Positions 15,682 to 24,666 of a stretch of 50,429 nucleotides of DNA are shown in pieces. How positions within the stretch are numbered: the stretch's first letter is position 1; every line of letters begins with the position of its first letter. Under the pieces are notes generated by a model, which saw only the letters and a list, made by a program, of their open reading frames with translations, was not told the origin of the DNA and searched no databases. This DNA comes from Planctomycetota bacterium (GTDB taxonomy: Bacteria > Planctomycetota > SZUA-567 > H5-PLA8): positions 1 to 50,429 of the forward strand of contig JAHCJK010000020.1 in the NCBI GenBank assembly GCA_026184295.1, given 5' to 3'. Position numbers and translations under genes: made by a program.

Positions 15682-15786
15682 AAACGGCTCGGCCTCCCTA
15701 AAGGGTGGCCGACGGGCGTCCATGGGCGAGGAATTCAACGGTGCACCATTACAAAGGACGATTGCACCAGCCTCCGGCTCAACTCG

Positions 15787-17754
15787 TCAATCGAACGGCA
15801 GCGTCACCTTCTTCAGCGGGCGTTCCGAGGCCTTGATCGGCAGGATGTATGCGCGTTCGGGCGAGGATTGGCCCGGCTTCTCCGCGCGGTACTTCACCAG
15901 GTACACGCCGGGGACCAGGTTCACGCGGGCGGGGGCGCCGTCGTACGCGGCGGCGGAACCTTCGGGCGCGCCGACGGCGAAGACGCGCAGGCGCGTTCCG
16001 GGGGCGGCGGAGAATTCCACGGGCACCTCGACGGCCGGCGCGGCCTTCTCTTCGCCTTTGGGCGGATTCGCGGGCGCGGCGGGTTCGTCGGGGTCCTTGA
16101 TGATCGAGGTCACGGTCGTGTCGAACTGGGTGATCGCGCTCTTGATCAACTCCTGCAACTTCGACGGATCGAGCTTGGCCGGGTCGAGCTTCAGTTTCTC
16201 GAGCAGCTTCTTGATCTCCTCGTCCTTGCGCTGCGCCTCGGCGGCCTTGCGGCGGGCGGCTTCGTCGCGCATGCGCTTGGCGTCGCGCAGGCCCAGGAAG
16301 GCGGCGGCGTCGTTCGGGTCGCGCTGCATCGCCTCGACGTAGCGTTCCTCGGCCTGGTCGTAGTCGCCTTCCTTGAGCAGTTCGCGGCCTTCGTGGACGA
16401 GGCGGCGGACCTGGCGCTGGCGTTCGCGCCGTTCGGCCCAGGCGCCGAGCACGGTCAGGACCACGAGGGCGGCGAGCGCGCCCTTCCAGCCCCACAGGCC
16501 GCGGCGGCGCAGGAAGCGCACGAGCCCGCTGCCGCGCCCGGCCCAGGCGACGGGGGGCGCCTCGCCCTTCAAGAGCGCGCGGACATCCTGAAGCATCTGG
16601 TGCGCGGAGGCGTAGCGGCGCGCGGGGTCCTTCTCCATCGCCTTGAGGCAGATCGCTTCGGCCTCGCGCGAGACCTTCGGGTTCAGCGCGCGCGGCGGGC
16701 GCGGGTCGTCGTGGCAGACCTTATAGAGCACCTGCATCACCTGCTGGCCCTCGAACGGCGGGCGCCCGGTGAGCATTTCGTACAGGATCGCGCCGAGGCT
16801 GTAGATGTCGGCGCGCGGGCCGATCTTCTCGCGTTCACCGCGGGCCTGTTCGGGCGGCATGTAGCTGGGCGTGCCCAGCGCCACGCCGCTCTGGGTCAGG
16901 CGCGAGCCCGCCGTGTCGTCGCGGGCGAGGCCGAAATCGACGAGCTGCGCGTCGCCGAGGCGGTCGATGAGGATGTTGGCGGGCTTGAGGTCGCGGTGGA
17001 CGACGCCCTGCGCGTGGGCGAAGTCCACGCCCTCGATCACCTGCGCGAGCGTCTCCAGGGCGGCCTTTTCGGCCATGGGCCCGCCGTGCTTGAGCCGGCG
17101 GGCGAGGTCCTCGCCGTCCACGTATTCCATCACCAGGTAGGGCGCGCCGGATTCCATCTGGCCCGCGTCGAGCACCGGGACGATGTGCGCGTGGCGGAAG
17201 CGCGCGAGCGTCAGCGCCTCGCGGAAGAGCCGGCGGCTCATCTCGCCCTGCGCGGCGATGGAGAAGCGTTCGCCCACGTCCGGCGTCAGGAGCTTGATCG
17301 CGACGGGCTTGCCGAGGGTCTCGTGGCGGCCCTTGAAGACGATGGCCGTCCCGCCGCGCGCGATCTCGGCTTCCACCAGGTACGCGCCGACTTTTTCGGG
17401 GGGCTTCTCGAAGAGGGCGCGCGCGCCGGAGGCCGTCAGCGCCGAAGGCTTTTCGTCCGCGGCGGCGGAAGGTTCGCCCAGCACGCTCGTCTCGGCTGCG
17501 GTCTCGCCCCGGCGCGGCGGCACCGAACCGGGCACGGTAAAGACGCTGCCGCACTTGCCGCAGCGCGCGCGGCCGCCGGGCTTGAGGCCCCGCAGGTTCA
17601 GCGCCGCGCCGCAATCGGCGCAGGGCAGGTGCGCGGAACTCGCCCCGTGCCAGAGTTTCCAGAACAGGCTGCCGCCCCGCGCGGCGGGCGGCGGCGCGGG
17701 GTCGGCGGCGTTCGGCGCGCGGGCGGACAAGGCCGGCGCGAGTTCTCTCGACAT
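15787..17754 (-). CDS. Transmembrane Ser/Thr protein kinase with N-terminal zinc ribbon
   Basis: A 655-residue PknB-type kinase. Residues 45-68 form a zinc ribbon (CADC and CGKC). The kinase domain spans about 123-395, with Lys154 in VAIK, the catalytic loop HRDLKPAN (253-260), DFG (273-275) and the APE-like PPEQARGE. The glycine loop is ARGGTAIVFKG. A membrane segment follows (about 424-440, GALAALVVLTVLGAWA), then a TPR-like helical stretch (EGRELLKEGDYDQAEERYVE). The C-terminal beta-rich domain would be outside. It follows the PDZ protein gene after 19 bases and is probably in one operon with it. Substrates are unknown. Confidence 0.9.
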   Translation of the reverse strand: MSRELAPALSARAPNAADPAPPPAARGGSLFWKLWHGASSAHLPCADCGAALNLRGLKPGGRARCGKCGSVFTVPGSVPPRRGETAAETSVLGEPSAAADEKPSALTASGARALFEKPPEKVGAYLVEAEIARGGTAIVFKGRHETLGKPVAIKLLTPDVGERFSIAAQGEMSRRLFREALTLARFRHAHIVPVLDAGQMESGAPYLVMEYVDGEDLARRLKHGGPMAEKAALETLAQVIEGVDFAHAQGVVHRDLKPANILIDRLGDAQLVDFGLARDDTAGSRLTQSGVALGTPSYMPPEQARGEREKIGPRADIYSLGAILYEMLTGRPPFEGQQVMQVLYKVCHDDPRPPRALNPKVSREAEAICLKAMEKDPARRYASAHQMLQDVRALLKGEAPPVAWAGRGSGLVRFLRRRGLWGWKGALAALVVLTVLGAWAERRERQRQVRRLVHEGRELLKEGDYDQAEERYVEAMQRDPNDAAAFLGLRDAKRMRDEAARRKAAEAQRKDEEIKKLLEKLKLDPAKLDPSKLQELIKSAITQFDTTVTSIIKDPDEPAAPANPPKGEEKAAPAVEVPVEFSAAPGTRLRVFAVGAPEGSAAAYDGAPARVNLVPGVYLVKYRAEKPGQSSPERAYILPIKASERPLKKVTLPFD

Positions 17755-17773
17755 GCCTGCGCTGCCTCCGCCG

Positions 17774-18670
17774 TTACTCCCAGTCGCCGCTCACGACCGT
17801 CAGGTCGGCGTTGATAACCCGCCGGCGCACGCCGAAACGGATCAGTTCGCCCTGCTTCGATTTCTTCAGTTCGTACAGCACCTGGTCGAGCGTCGGGTCC
17901 TTGCGCCCGTTGACCGTCCGCACCTCGTCGCCGACGCGAAAGCCCGCCTTCTCGGCCGGCGAACGCGGATAGACCGAGCCCACGATCAGCCGCCCCTGCG
18001 CGTTCGCGTCCAGCTTCACGCCGATGCGCCAGTTGAACCCGGGATCGGGCAGCGCGGACGAGGCCGTCGGCGTCACGCTCTCCACGACCTTCCCGTCCCG
18101 CATCTTCAGGACCGTCTTGCCCGAGGGAAAGACCGTCAGTTCGGAGCCGCCGAAGCGGTAGGTCCAGACGCCGTCGGGCGCGAAGTTCGCGCTGCGCCCC
18201 GCGCCTTCCTGGGCGAACGGCTTGCCGTGGGCGTCGCGTTTTTCGTCCACGCGCACCGCGCCCTGGATCGAGACGCGCGCGCCGAAGCGGCCGGTCACGC
18301 TCTGCCCTTCCCAGCCGTCGGACACGGCCTTGAAGACCACGCGTTCGCCCTCGACGTTCAGGCTCCGCGTTGCGGGCACCCAGGCGACGTCCAGCGGCGC
18401 GAGGATCTCGGCCGGCGTCTCGACCGGCGCGGGTTCCGGCGTGGCCGACGATTCCTTAATCGGCGCGCGGCCGGCCTGCATGGCGGCCTCTTCGCCCGCG
18501 CGGATTTCCACGCGGCCGTGCTCGTTGCTCAGTTCCACCCGTCCGCGCTGAACCGTGACCGAGGTGCTCCCGGACGGCGCGGGCGCGGAATTTTCCTCAG
18601 CCCCAAGCCGCACAGGCAGGGTCGCCCAAAGGCAGAACGCCAGGCATCCGATAGGCCGCATCATCCGCAT
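17774..18670 (-). CDS. Secreted or periplasmic PDZ-domain protein
   Basis: A protein of about 298 residues with a signal sequence (MRMMRPIGCLAFCLWATLPV). The middle holds beta-rich segments of unknown kind, including a FecR-like stretch near the N-terminus (VTVQRGRVELSNEHGRVEIR). The last 100 residues form a PDZ domain: RIGVKLDANAQGRLIVGSVY, the loop SPAEKAGFRVGDEVRTVNGR and the helix TLDQVLYELKKS. No protease domain is present. The start at 18670 was preferred because the GGAGGT lies inside a longer possible frame, about 12 bases upstream. It is the first gene of the operon with the kinase, so it may sense an envelope signal for it; this is inferred. Confidence 0.75.
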   Translation of the reverse strand: MRMMRPIGCLAFCLWATLPVRLGAEENSAPAPSGSTSVTVQRGRVELSNEHGRVEIRAGEEAAMQAGRAPIKESSATPEPAPVETPAEILAPLDVAWVPATRSLNVEGERVVFKAVSDGWEGQSVTGRFGARVSIQGAVRVDEKRDAHGKPFAQEGAGRSANFAPDGVWTYRFGGSELTVFPSGKTVLKMRDGKVVESVTPTASSALPDPGFNWRIGVKLDANAQGRLIVGSVYPRSPAEKAGFRVGDEVRTVNGRKDPTLDQVLYELKKSKQGELIRFGVRRRVINADLTVVSGDWE

Positions 18671-18823
18671 CTTAGCAGACGCACCTCCGCGCATGCATGT
18701 TACAGCCGGAGCATGGCTTGCGAAAGCCGCGGGTTCCAGAACCGGCGCGGAAAGGATGAACGTTCCTGCTCAAAACTACGCTTACATAGTCAGCTCAGAA
18801 CGCCCACGCGCGGCCGATTGAGG

Positions 18824-18851
18824 TTGAAGTGCACGGAAGGCACGCTACAAT
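18824..18851 (+). promoter_or_regulatory. Sigma-70-type promoter of the lipoprotein gene
   Basis: TTGAAG (18824-18829) and TACAAT (18846-18851) are separated by 16 bases, about 80 bases before the lipoprotein start codon. Confidence 0.55.
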
Positions 18852-18932
18852 CTTTTTACTAGCCTAGCCTTGTGCGTATACTCAATCTTGTTCTGAACGA
18901 GTGCACCAATTTAAACACAGGAGGACCGTACG

Positions 18933-19451
18933 ATGAAGACCCTCTACGCCAGCGCGGCGATGTTCGCGCTCCTGATGCTGACCTCCTGCGGCGGCTCGAA
19001 GCCCGCGCCCAAGAAGTCCGATGCGCCCAGCGAGAGCAAGACGGCTTCGGAGAAGTCGGCCGAGCCCGCGAAGACGGCGGAAAAGTCCGCCGAGCCCGCC
19101 AAGACCGAAGCGACCGAGAAGACCGCCGAACCGGCCAAGACCGAATCCGCCAAGACCGAGCCCGCCAAGGTCGAAGCGCCCAAGCCCGCGCCCGCCGCTG
19201 CCGACGACAAGCCGGTCTGGGGCAAGGCGACCGACGCCGAAGGCGACCCCATCGGCGGCAAGACGATCGGCTACTACGTCAACGACCTGGCCGAGAAGGA
19301 CAAGGAAAAGCTCCTGACGGCGATCGAGTACTGCCGCATGTCGGGGAACAAGGCCAGCCGCGGAATCCCCATGCTTGAAAAGCTTTCCAAGAATACCGAC
19401 AAAGAGATCGCGGACGCGGCCGCCGAGGCGCTCAAGGAAGTGAAGCGCTGA
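18933..19451 (+). CDS. Lipoprotein with Lys/Ala/Glu/Pro-rich linker and helical C-terminal domain
   Basis: A 172-residue protein with a lipobox (LMLTSCGG), so Cys19 should be lipidated. Residues 20-90 are a disordered Ser/Lys/Ala/Glu/Pro linker with repeated EPAKTE units. Residues about 95-172 form a small helical domain that ends in a HEAT-like pair (RGIPMLEKLSKNTDKEIADA). It has a strong AGGAGG upstream of the ATG and its own promoter. No enzymatic motif is visible. It is probably an envelope-anchored accessory protein of unknown function. Confidence 0.7.
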   Translation: MKTLYASAAMFALLMLTSCGGSKPAPKKSDAPSESKTASEKSAEPAKTAEKSAEPAKTEATEKTAEPAKTESAKTEPAKVEAPKPAPAAADDKPVWGKATDAEGDPIGGKTIGYYVNDLAEKDKEKLLTAIEYCRMSGNKASRGIPMLEKLSKNTDKEIADAAAEALKEVKR

Positions 19452-19516
19452 GGTTCCCGAATTGAACAAGTGCAGTCATAGATTGAATTTAGCGGCTTAA
19501 TTTCTGCACCCTATAC

Positions 19517-19546
19517 CGCCCCGTAGTATACAGATACTAAGGGGCG
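19517..19546. promoter_or_regulatory. Imperfect palindrome upstream of the second kinase gene
   Basis: CGCCCC-G-TAGTA, a 6-base loop and TACTA-A-GGGGCG form a hairpin with one mismatch, 43 bases before the kinase start. There is no T-run. It could be an operator or a weak terminator for the lipoprotein gene. Confidence 0.35.
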
Positions 19547-19589
19547 TGCGGGTGTGCTGCTATCGTACCCGCCGGGAGCCGGGGAGCGC

Positions 19590-22430
19590 ATGGCCGACAC
19601 AACCAATTCGATCAAGACCAACTTATCGGGGTTCGAGATCCTCGAAAAAGTGGGCCAGGGCGGCATGGGCGCGGTCTTCAAGGCGCGCCAGATCAACATG
19701 GACCGCATCGTGGCGCTCAAGATTCTCCCGAAGAAGCTCGCCGCCGACCCCAAGTACAAGGAACGCTTCTTCCGCGAAGCCCGGCTGTCGGCGCGCCTGA
19801 ACCACCTGAACATCGTCAACGCGATCGATTGCGGCGAGGCCGGCGGGTACACGTTCTTCGCCATGGAGTACGTCGAAGGCAAGACCGGCAAGCACCTGCT
19901 CAAGGAAAAGGGCACGCTGGCGGTCGAAGAGGCCGTCCCGATCGTGCGCCAGATCGCCGAGGCCCTGCGCTACGCCAACACGCAGCAACTGATTCACCGC
20001 GACATCAAGCCCGACAACATCATGATCACGAAGGACGGCACCGCCAAGCTGCTCGACCTGGGCCTGGCCAAGACCACCGGGCAGAGCGAGGACTCCTCGC
20101 TGACGCAGACCGGGCAGGCCGTCGGCACGCCGCACTACATCTCGCCCGAACAGGCGCGCGGCGAAGCCAACCTCGACACGCGCACCGACATCTACTCGCT
20201 CGGCGCGACCTTCTACCACTTCCTGACGGGCAAGACGCTCTTTCCGGACGGTTCGCCCGCGACGATCATGGCCAAACACCTGATCGAGTCGGCGCCCGCG
20301 GTGACGGAGCTGAACCCCGAGGTCCCCGAAGACTGGGCCGCGATCGTCTCGAAGATGACCGCCAAGGACCCGAAGGACCGCTACGCGGACTTCTCGGAAT
20401 TCCTCGCCGATCTCGAGGCGGTCGAGCACAAGATCGTGCCGAGCGCCATGAACTTCCGGGGCAAGACGACCTGCGCGATGCCGCCGAAGGTCAAGCCCGG
20501 CAAGCGCGGCGTCGGGGGCACCACGGGGATGAAAGCCCCGATCCGCCCCGCCAACACCACCGGCCCGCGCATGCCCGTGAAGGAACGCTCCACGACCGGG
20601 CCGAACTCGCCCGTCGGCCCGCGCAACACGACGGGACTGAACGCGCCCATCGGCGCGCGCGTAACCCGCGAACGCCCGGCCGCCGCGAACAACGGCGCCT
20701 CCTCGATGATCGTGGCCGGCGTGGCCGCCGCGATCGTGCTCGTTCTGCTGGTCGTGATGCTCGGCGGAGGCAAGAAAGACCCGCCCCGCCCGGTGGCGAA
20801 GGCCGACGCGCCCGTCCCCGTGCCGCCGCCGGCCGCGCCGGTGACGCCCGCGGCGATCCAGAAGACGGTCTCGACTTCGCCCGAACCCGAACCGCCCGCG
20901 CGCCCCGCTCCGCCCGAACCCGAACCGGAAGCCAAGCCCCCCGAGCCCGCGCCGGCCCCCGCGCCCGAACCGGCGAAGACCGCCGAGCCGGCCGCGCCGC
21001 CCGAAGCCAAGACGACGGAACCGCAGGAACCGGACACGGCCGCCAAGGCCGAACCCGCCGCGCCGGCCGACGATCCCGCCGCGGCGCTGGCCTTCGCCAA
21101 GTACCTGGGCGAGGTGCTCGAGAAGGGCCGCATGGTCGAGCTTTCGAAAGTGACGGACGAGGCGCGCGCGCTTTCGCGCAAGCCGGAGTTCGCGCCGGCC
21201 AAGGCGCTGATCGCGCAGGACCTGAAGGACCTCGACCGCGCCGTGAAGATCGAGAAGGCCGGCCTGGAGACCCTGGGCGCGGCCAAGGGCGAGATCGACC
21301 TGCCCGAGGACCTGGCGCGCAAGTACGGCGTCGCGAAGGTGAAGGTCGAGAAATACGACGAAGGCCGCGGGCTCTCGGTCAGCGCCAAGGGCGTCGGCAT
21401 GTCGCTGGCGGGGCTGAACGTGCCCGTGGCGATGGTCGAGGCCGCCGCGAAGGGCAAGGGCGAGCCGCTCGACCATGCCGCCTACCTGATCGCGCGCGGT
21501 TCCTACCCGGAGGCGCTGGCGATGCTGACCAGCCTGCCTCCGCCCGAGGCCGAACGCCTCGGCCGCAAGCTCGACCTGCTCAAGGCCGGCGCGACCGAAC
21601 TGAAGGCGCGCGAAGCCTACGACGGCTTGGCCCAGCTCTTCGCGCAGAAGAGCTACAAGCCCTTCATGGAAAAGGCGGAAGCCTTCGAGAAGGAGCACGG
21701 CGAGACCGAGGCCGCCAAGGCCAAGGCCGGCGAACTGGCGCAGTGGAAGGAAATCGCCGACCAGGTGCTGAACCCGAATCCGCTGCCGAAGGTGCTCCAC
21801 GCGGCGCAGTGCAAGCCGGTGGGCGACGGGTACTTCGAGATCACCTACGATTTCAGCACCGTGGAGCAGGCCAAGGACTTTACCGGCGAGCACGGGAATC
21901 CGATGGTCGAGAAGGGCCAGGGCCTGACGGTGCCGCCGTTCGGTGGCGAGTACTCGCACGCGAAGTTCATCGCTCCGATCCAGGCGATCAAGCACTTCGA
22001 GGCCGTGACGCGTTCCGTCCAGCAGTGGCGCAGCGGGCGCTACGGCGTGTACTGGGTCACGCCCGATCTGCCCAACTGGAACCTCGCTACGAAAATGGTG
22101 GTGCGCCCCTACAACGGCTGCGCGCACCTGGAAAACTGGGCGCCGCCCTTCGCTCAAAACTGGAACAACGGCGGCGGGTTGAACGCGGTCGGCAGCAAGC
22201 AGATCGACGTGCTGAAGGATTTCCCCATCGTCGCCACCGGCAACGGCAAGGAACTAAAGTGGACGGTCAACGGCGAGGACATCGGCACCGTTAAGGTGCC
22301 CGACAGCGTGGCGGGCGGCTATCTGGCGCTGGCCTACACCAACGGCGAGCACTGCTGGTCGCGCATCCGCATGATCGTGAAGGTCGATGCGGCCTGGGCC
22401 AAGCAGCAGCTCGAAAAGGCCAAGCCCTGA
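19590..22430 (+). CDS. Transmembrane Ser/Thr protein kinase with 12-residue Thr repeats
   Basis: A 946-residue PknB-type kinase. The kinase domain is at about 14-285: glycine loop GQGGMGAVF (22-30), Lys44 in VALK, HRDIKPDN (136-143), DLG in place of DFG (156-158) and SPEQARGE. Next come four tandem 12-residue units starting TTG (residues 311-358), a membrane segment (about 373-391) and a long Pro/Ala/Glu linker. The extracytoplasmic part (about 500-946) is helical, then beta-rich, and ends with a jelly-roll-like segment. The start at 19590 begins the conserved part and has GGGGAG nearby. The order kinase, membrane anchor, large outer domain suggests a receptor kinase. The ligand and targets are unknown. 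Confidence 0.9.
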   Translation: MADTTNSIKTNLSGFEILEKVGQGGMGAVFKARQINMDRIVALKILPKKLAADPKYKERFFREARLSARLNHLNIVNAIDCGEAGGYTFFAMEYVEGKTGKHLLKEKGTLAVEEAVPIVRQIAEALRYANTQQLIHRDIKPDNIMITKDGTAKLLDLGLAKTTGQSEDSSLTQTGQAVGTPHYISPEQARGEANLDTRTDIYSLGATFYHFLTGKTLFPDGSPATIMAKHLIESAPAVTELNPEVPEDWAAIVSKMTAKDPKDRYADFSEFLADLEAVEHKIVPSAMNFRGKTTCAMPPKVKPGKRGVGGTTGMKAPIRPANTTGPRMPVKERSTTGPNSPVGPRNTTGLNAPIGARVTRERPAAANNGASSMIVAGVAAAIVLVLLVVMLGGGKKDPPRPVAKADAPVPVPPPAAPVTPAAIQKTVSTSPEPEPPARPAPPEPEPEAKPPEPAPAPAPEPAKTAEPAAPPEAKTTEPQEPDTAAKAEPAAPADDPAAALAFAKYLGEVLEKGRMVELSKVTDEARALSRKPEFAPAKALIAQDLKDLDRAVKIEKAGLETLGAAKGEIDLPEDLARKYGVAKVKVEKYDEGRGLSVSAKGVGMSLAGLNVPVAMVEAAAKGKGEPLDHAAYLIARGSYPEALAMLTSLPPPEAERLGRKLDLLKAGATELKAREAYDGLAQLFAQKSYKPFMEKAEAFEKEHGETEAAKAKAGELAQWKEIADQVLNPNPLPKVLHAAQCKPVGDGYFEITYDFSTVEQAKDFTGEHGNPMVEKGQGLTVPPFGGEYSHAKFIAPIQAIKHFEAVTRSVQQWRSGRYGVYWVTPDLPNWNLATKMVVRPYNGCAHLENWAPPFAQNWNNGGGLNAVGSKQIDVLKDFPIVATGNGKELKWTVNGEDIGTVKVPDSVAGGYLALAYTNGEHCWSRIRMIVKVDAAWAKQQLEKAKP
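20520..20663 (+). repeat. Four in-frame 36-bp repeats encoding TTG-x-x-P units
   Basis: Codons 311-358 of the kinase are four units of exactly 12 residues: TTGMKAPIRPAN, TTGPRMPVKERS, TTGPNSPVGPRN and TTGLNAPIGARV. The TTG and the Pro at position 7 are invariant. They lie just before the membrane segment, on the cytoplasmic side. Confidence 0.9.
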
Positions 22431-22445
22431 CCGGCACTCAAGCCG

Positions 22446-22808
22446 CTAGGCCGCCTGGAGCCAGGCGCGGGCCTGCTGGTCCTCGCCGGGCTTGAAGCAC
22501 TTCACCGACGCGCCCATGAACGGACTGCAGTAGGCGTTGATCCACTCTTCCCACTTGCGGTCGCCGACCACGGCCATGCGGCTGATGCGGTTCAGGCACG
22601 TGACGTCGAAGGGCAGGTCGCAGCCCAGGGCGTCCATGTCCCAGCCTTCGAAATCGAGAAATTCGAGCATCAGGCCGACCTTGGCTTGCTTCGTCAGCCG
22701 CCGCTCCAGTTCCTGAAAAAACGACCGGTACTCGCTGGAATCCTTCCTGCCGCTCGCGTGGATCTCGACCACGCGCCCTGCCTCGTCACCGCTCACCCGA
22801 AGGGACAT
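22446..22808 (-). CDS. SpoIIAA-like (STAS/SEC14-fold) protein
   Basis: A 120-residue single-domain protein that matches the SpoIIAA-like group by its layout: an N-terminal strand pair (RVVEIHASGRKDSSEYRSFF), the central LMLEFLDFEGWDMDAL, and the C-terminal RMAVVGDRKWEEWINAYCSP and VKCFKPGEDQQARAWLQ. Members bind small or lipid-like ligands or act in partner switching. No phosphorylatable DSxG loop of true anti-anti-sigma factors is visible. The start has GAGAGGTGGG upstream. It converges with the kinase gene after 15 bases. Confidence 0.8.
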   Translation of the reverse strand: MSLRVSGDEAGRVVEIHASGRKDSSEYRSFFQELERRLTKQAKVGLMLEFLDFEGWDMDALGCDLPFDVTCLNRISRMAVVGDRKWEEWINAYCSPFMGASVKCFKPGEDQQARAWLQAA

Positions 22809-22854
22809 GTCCCACCTCTCGCGCCGGGGCCTCCCCTCCTCCTTCGCACCTGTG

Positions 22855-22889
22855 AATAAAAAGCAGCGGAGCCGGCCGAGGCCGGCTCC
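22855..22889 (-). terminator. Terminator downstream of htrA
   Basis: On the minus strand GGAGCCGGCC-TC-GGCCGGCTCC forms a perfect 10-bp stem, followed five bases later by TTTTTATT. It lies about 45 bases after the htrA stop. Confidence 0.65.
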
Positions 22890-22934
22890 ACGCTTACTTT
22901 ACCCCATGAACCGCCGGAGCGGCCACTTTGAGGC

Positions 22935-24461
22935 TTACTTTTCCGACTTCAGGAAGACGTAGCGGAGCATCTCGTCCGCGCGCACCTGCAGGCGCACGCC
23001 CTGGCTCAGGTCCTGCCGGGCCATCTCGTCCTGGAAATCTTCCACCGAGTTCACCGGGCGGCGCCCGACGCTCACGATCACGTTCCCCTGCGCCAGGCCC
23101 GCGCGGTCGGCGATGCTGCCGGGTTCGACCTCGGCCACCCGCACGCCGCGCCCGCGCGTGCCGCGGTCGGCGTAGCGCCGCGCGCCGTTCTCGCCGCCCA
23201 GGTTCTCGAGCGTCAGGCCCAGCTCCTCGGCCTCGGCCTTTCCGCCGCCCTCGGCGGCCGTCTCGTCCATGCGGCCCAGTTCGATGGACAGCTTCTGCGT
23301 CGCGCCCTCGCGGTAGACCTCAACCTCCACCTTCTTGCCGGGCGCCTCGGAAGCCACCAGGTTCCGCAGCTGGTTCACGTGCTCGATCTTGCGGCCGTCG
23401 AAGCGCGTCACGATGTCGCCGGACTTCAGCCCGCCCTTCTCCGCGGGGCCGGCCTTGGTGACGTCGCTGACCAGCACGCCGTCGGTGCCTTCGAACTTGA
23501 ACGAGCGCGCGAGGTCCTCGGAGAGGTTCTGGATGCCAACGCCGAGCCAGCCGCGGTCAACGTGGCCCTTCGAGATCAGCTTGTCCATGATCTCGCGGGC
23601 CATGTTGATCGGAATCGCGAAGCCGATGCCCATGTTGCCGCCCGAACGGCTCGCGATGGCCGTGTTGATGCCGATCACTTCGCCCTTCAGGTTCACCAGC
23701 GGCCCGCCGCTGTTGCCGGGGTTGATCGCCGCGTCGGTCTGCAGGAAGTCTTCGTAGTCGGCGATGCCCATGTTCGAGCGGCCCTTGGCGCTGATGATGC
23801 CGGCGGTGACGGTCTGTTCCAGGCCCATCGGCGAACCGACCGCGATGGCCCACTCGCCCACTTCCAGCTTGTCCGAATCGCCCAGGTGCGCGGCGGACAG
23901 CTCGTTCGCATCGACCTTCAGCACCGCCACGTCGGTCTTCGCGTCGGCGCCCACGACCTTGGCGGCCAGGGTCTTGCCGGTGAAGAGCTTGACGGAGACG
24001 GTGTCCGCGCCGTCCACGACGTGGTTGTTGGTCAGCACGTACCCGTCGGGGCTGACAATCACGCCGGTGCCAAGCCCGCGCTGTTCCATGCCCCCCATGC
24101 CTCCGGGACCGCCGGGACCGGCGGAGCCGTCAAAGCCACGGCGCTGAAGAAAGCGGTTCAGGTCGTCCCCGAAGAATTCCTGGAGGCCGTTCGTGTCCGG
24201 CATCGCGCGGCCGTGGGTTCGGATCGGCGTGGCCTTTTTGACCGAGGTGACGCTGACGACCGACGGGCGGACGGCCTTGGCGACGTTCTGGAAGGCCTGC
24301 GAGATCGCGTTGGCCTGCTGCAACTGCTCGTGCGCGACCTGGGCCTCCCCGGCGCCGGCCGCGTAGACGATCTTGGACACCAGGGGCGGCGCGACGACGA
24401 ACACGCCGGCGACCAGGGCCGACATAAGCACCAACACCCCCGCAACTCGTTTGAGGCGCAT
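22935..24461 (-). CDS. HtrA/DegP-type periplasmic serine protease
   Basis: A 508-residue envelope protease and chaperone that degrades misfolded proteins. It has an N-terminal membrane anchor or signal (residues 8-28). The trypsin-like domain has His147 (TNNHVVDG), Asp177 (KTDVAVLKV) and Ser251 (GNSGGP). A Gly-rich loop (112-125) lies before the catalytic His. Two PDZ domains follow, at about 300-390 (VDRGWLGVGIQNLSEDLARS) and 425-500 (GVRVAEVEPGSIADRAGLAQ). The start at 24461 has AAGGAG six bases upstream; an in-frame TTG six codons earlier would overlap this site. Hsp20 lies next to it in the same direction but behind its own terminator. Confidence 0.95.
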   Translation of the reverse strand: MRLKRVAGVLVLMSALVAGVFVVAPPLVSKIVYAAGAGEAQVAHEQLQQANAISQAFQNVAKAVRPSVVSVTSVKKATPIRTHGRAMPDTNGLQEFFGDDLNRFLQRRGFDGSAGPGGPGGMGGMEQRGLGTGVIVSPDGYVLTNNHVVDGADTVSVKLFTGKTLAAKVVGADAKTDVAVLKVDANELSAAHLGDSDKLEVGEWAIAVGSPMGLEQTVTAGIISAKGRSNMGIADYEDFLQTDAAINPGNSGGPLVNLKGEVIGINTAIASRSGGNMGIGFAIPINMAREIMDKLISKGHVDRGWLGVGIQNLSEDLARSFKFEGTDGVLVSDVTKAGPAEKGGLKSGDIVTRFDGRKIEHVNQLRNLVASEAPGKKVEVEVYREGATQKLSIELGRMDETAAEGGGKAEAEELGLTLENLGGENGARRYADRGTRGRGVRVAEVEPGSIADRAGLAQGNVIVSVGRRPVNSVEDFQDEMARQDLSQGVRLQVRADEMLRYVFLKSEK

Positions 24462-24593
24462 GGCAGACTCCTTCTTCAATTGAGGTTTGAACCGGCCGCG
24501 CGCAACTGGCTGGCGGCCGTTTGTCTTCCACTAAGAAAAACGTCCCAGCCGCCCGATCCTTCACAAAAATATTTTGCGCCGCTTTTCCGTCAC

Positions 24594-24625
24594 TAAACAA
24601 AAGCCGCCGGGCAAGACCCGGCGGC
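24594..24625 (-). terminator. Rho-independent terminator of hsp20
   Basis: On the minus strand GCCGCCGGG-TCTTG-CCCGGCGGC is a perfect 9-bp stem, followed at once by TTTTGTTT. It lies between hsp20 and htrA. Confidence 0.85.
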
Positions 24626-24666
24626 GTACGGCATGCGGTAGCTTGTACGGACCGCGCGGCCGGGCG

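Noticed and set aside
19623..22157. An 844-codon frame antisense to the second kinase, and similar long frames antisense to other genes
   Set aside because: In GC-rich coding DNA the antisense frames stay open by codon bias. They show Arg/His/Gly-rich composition, no ribosome sites and no domains.
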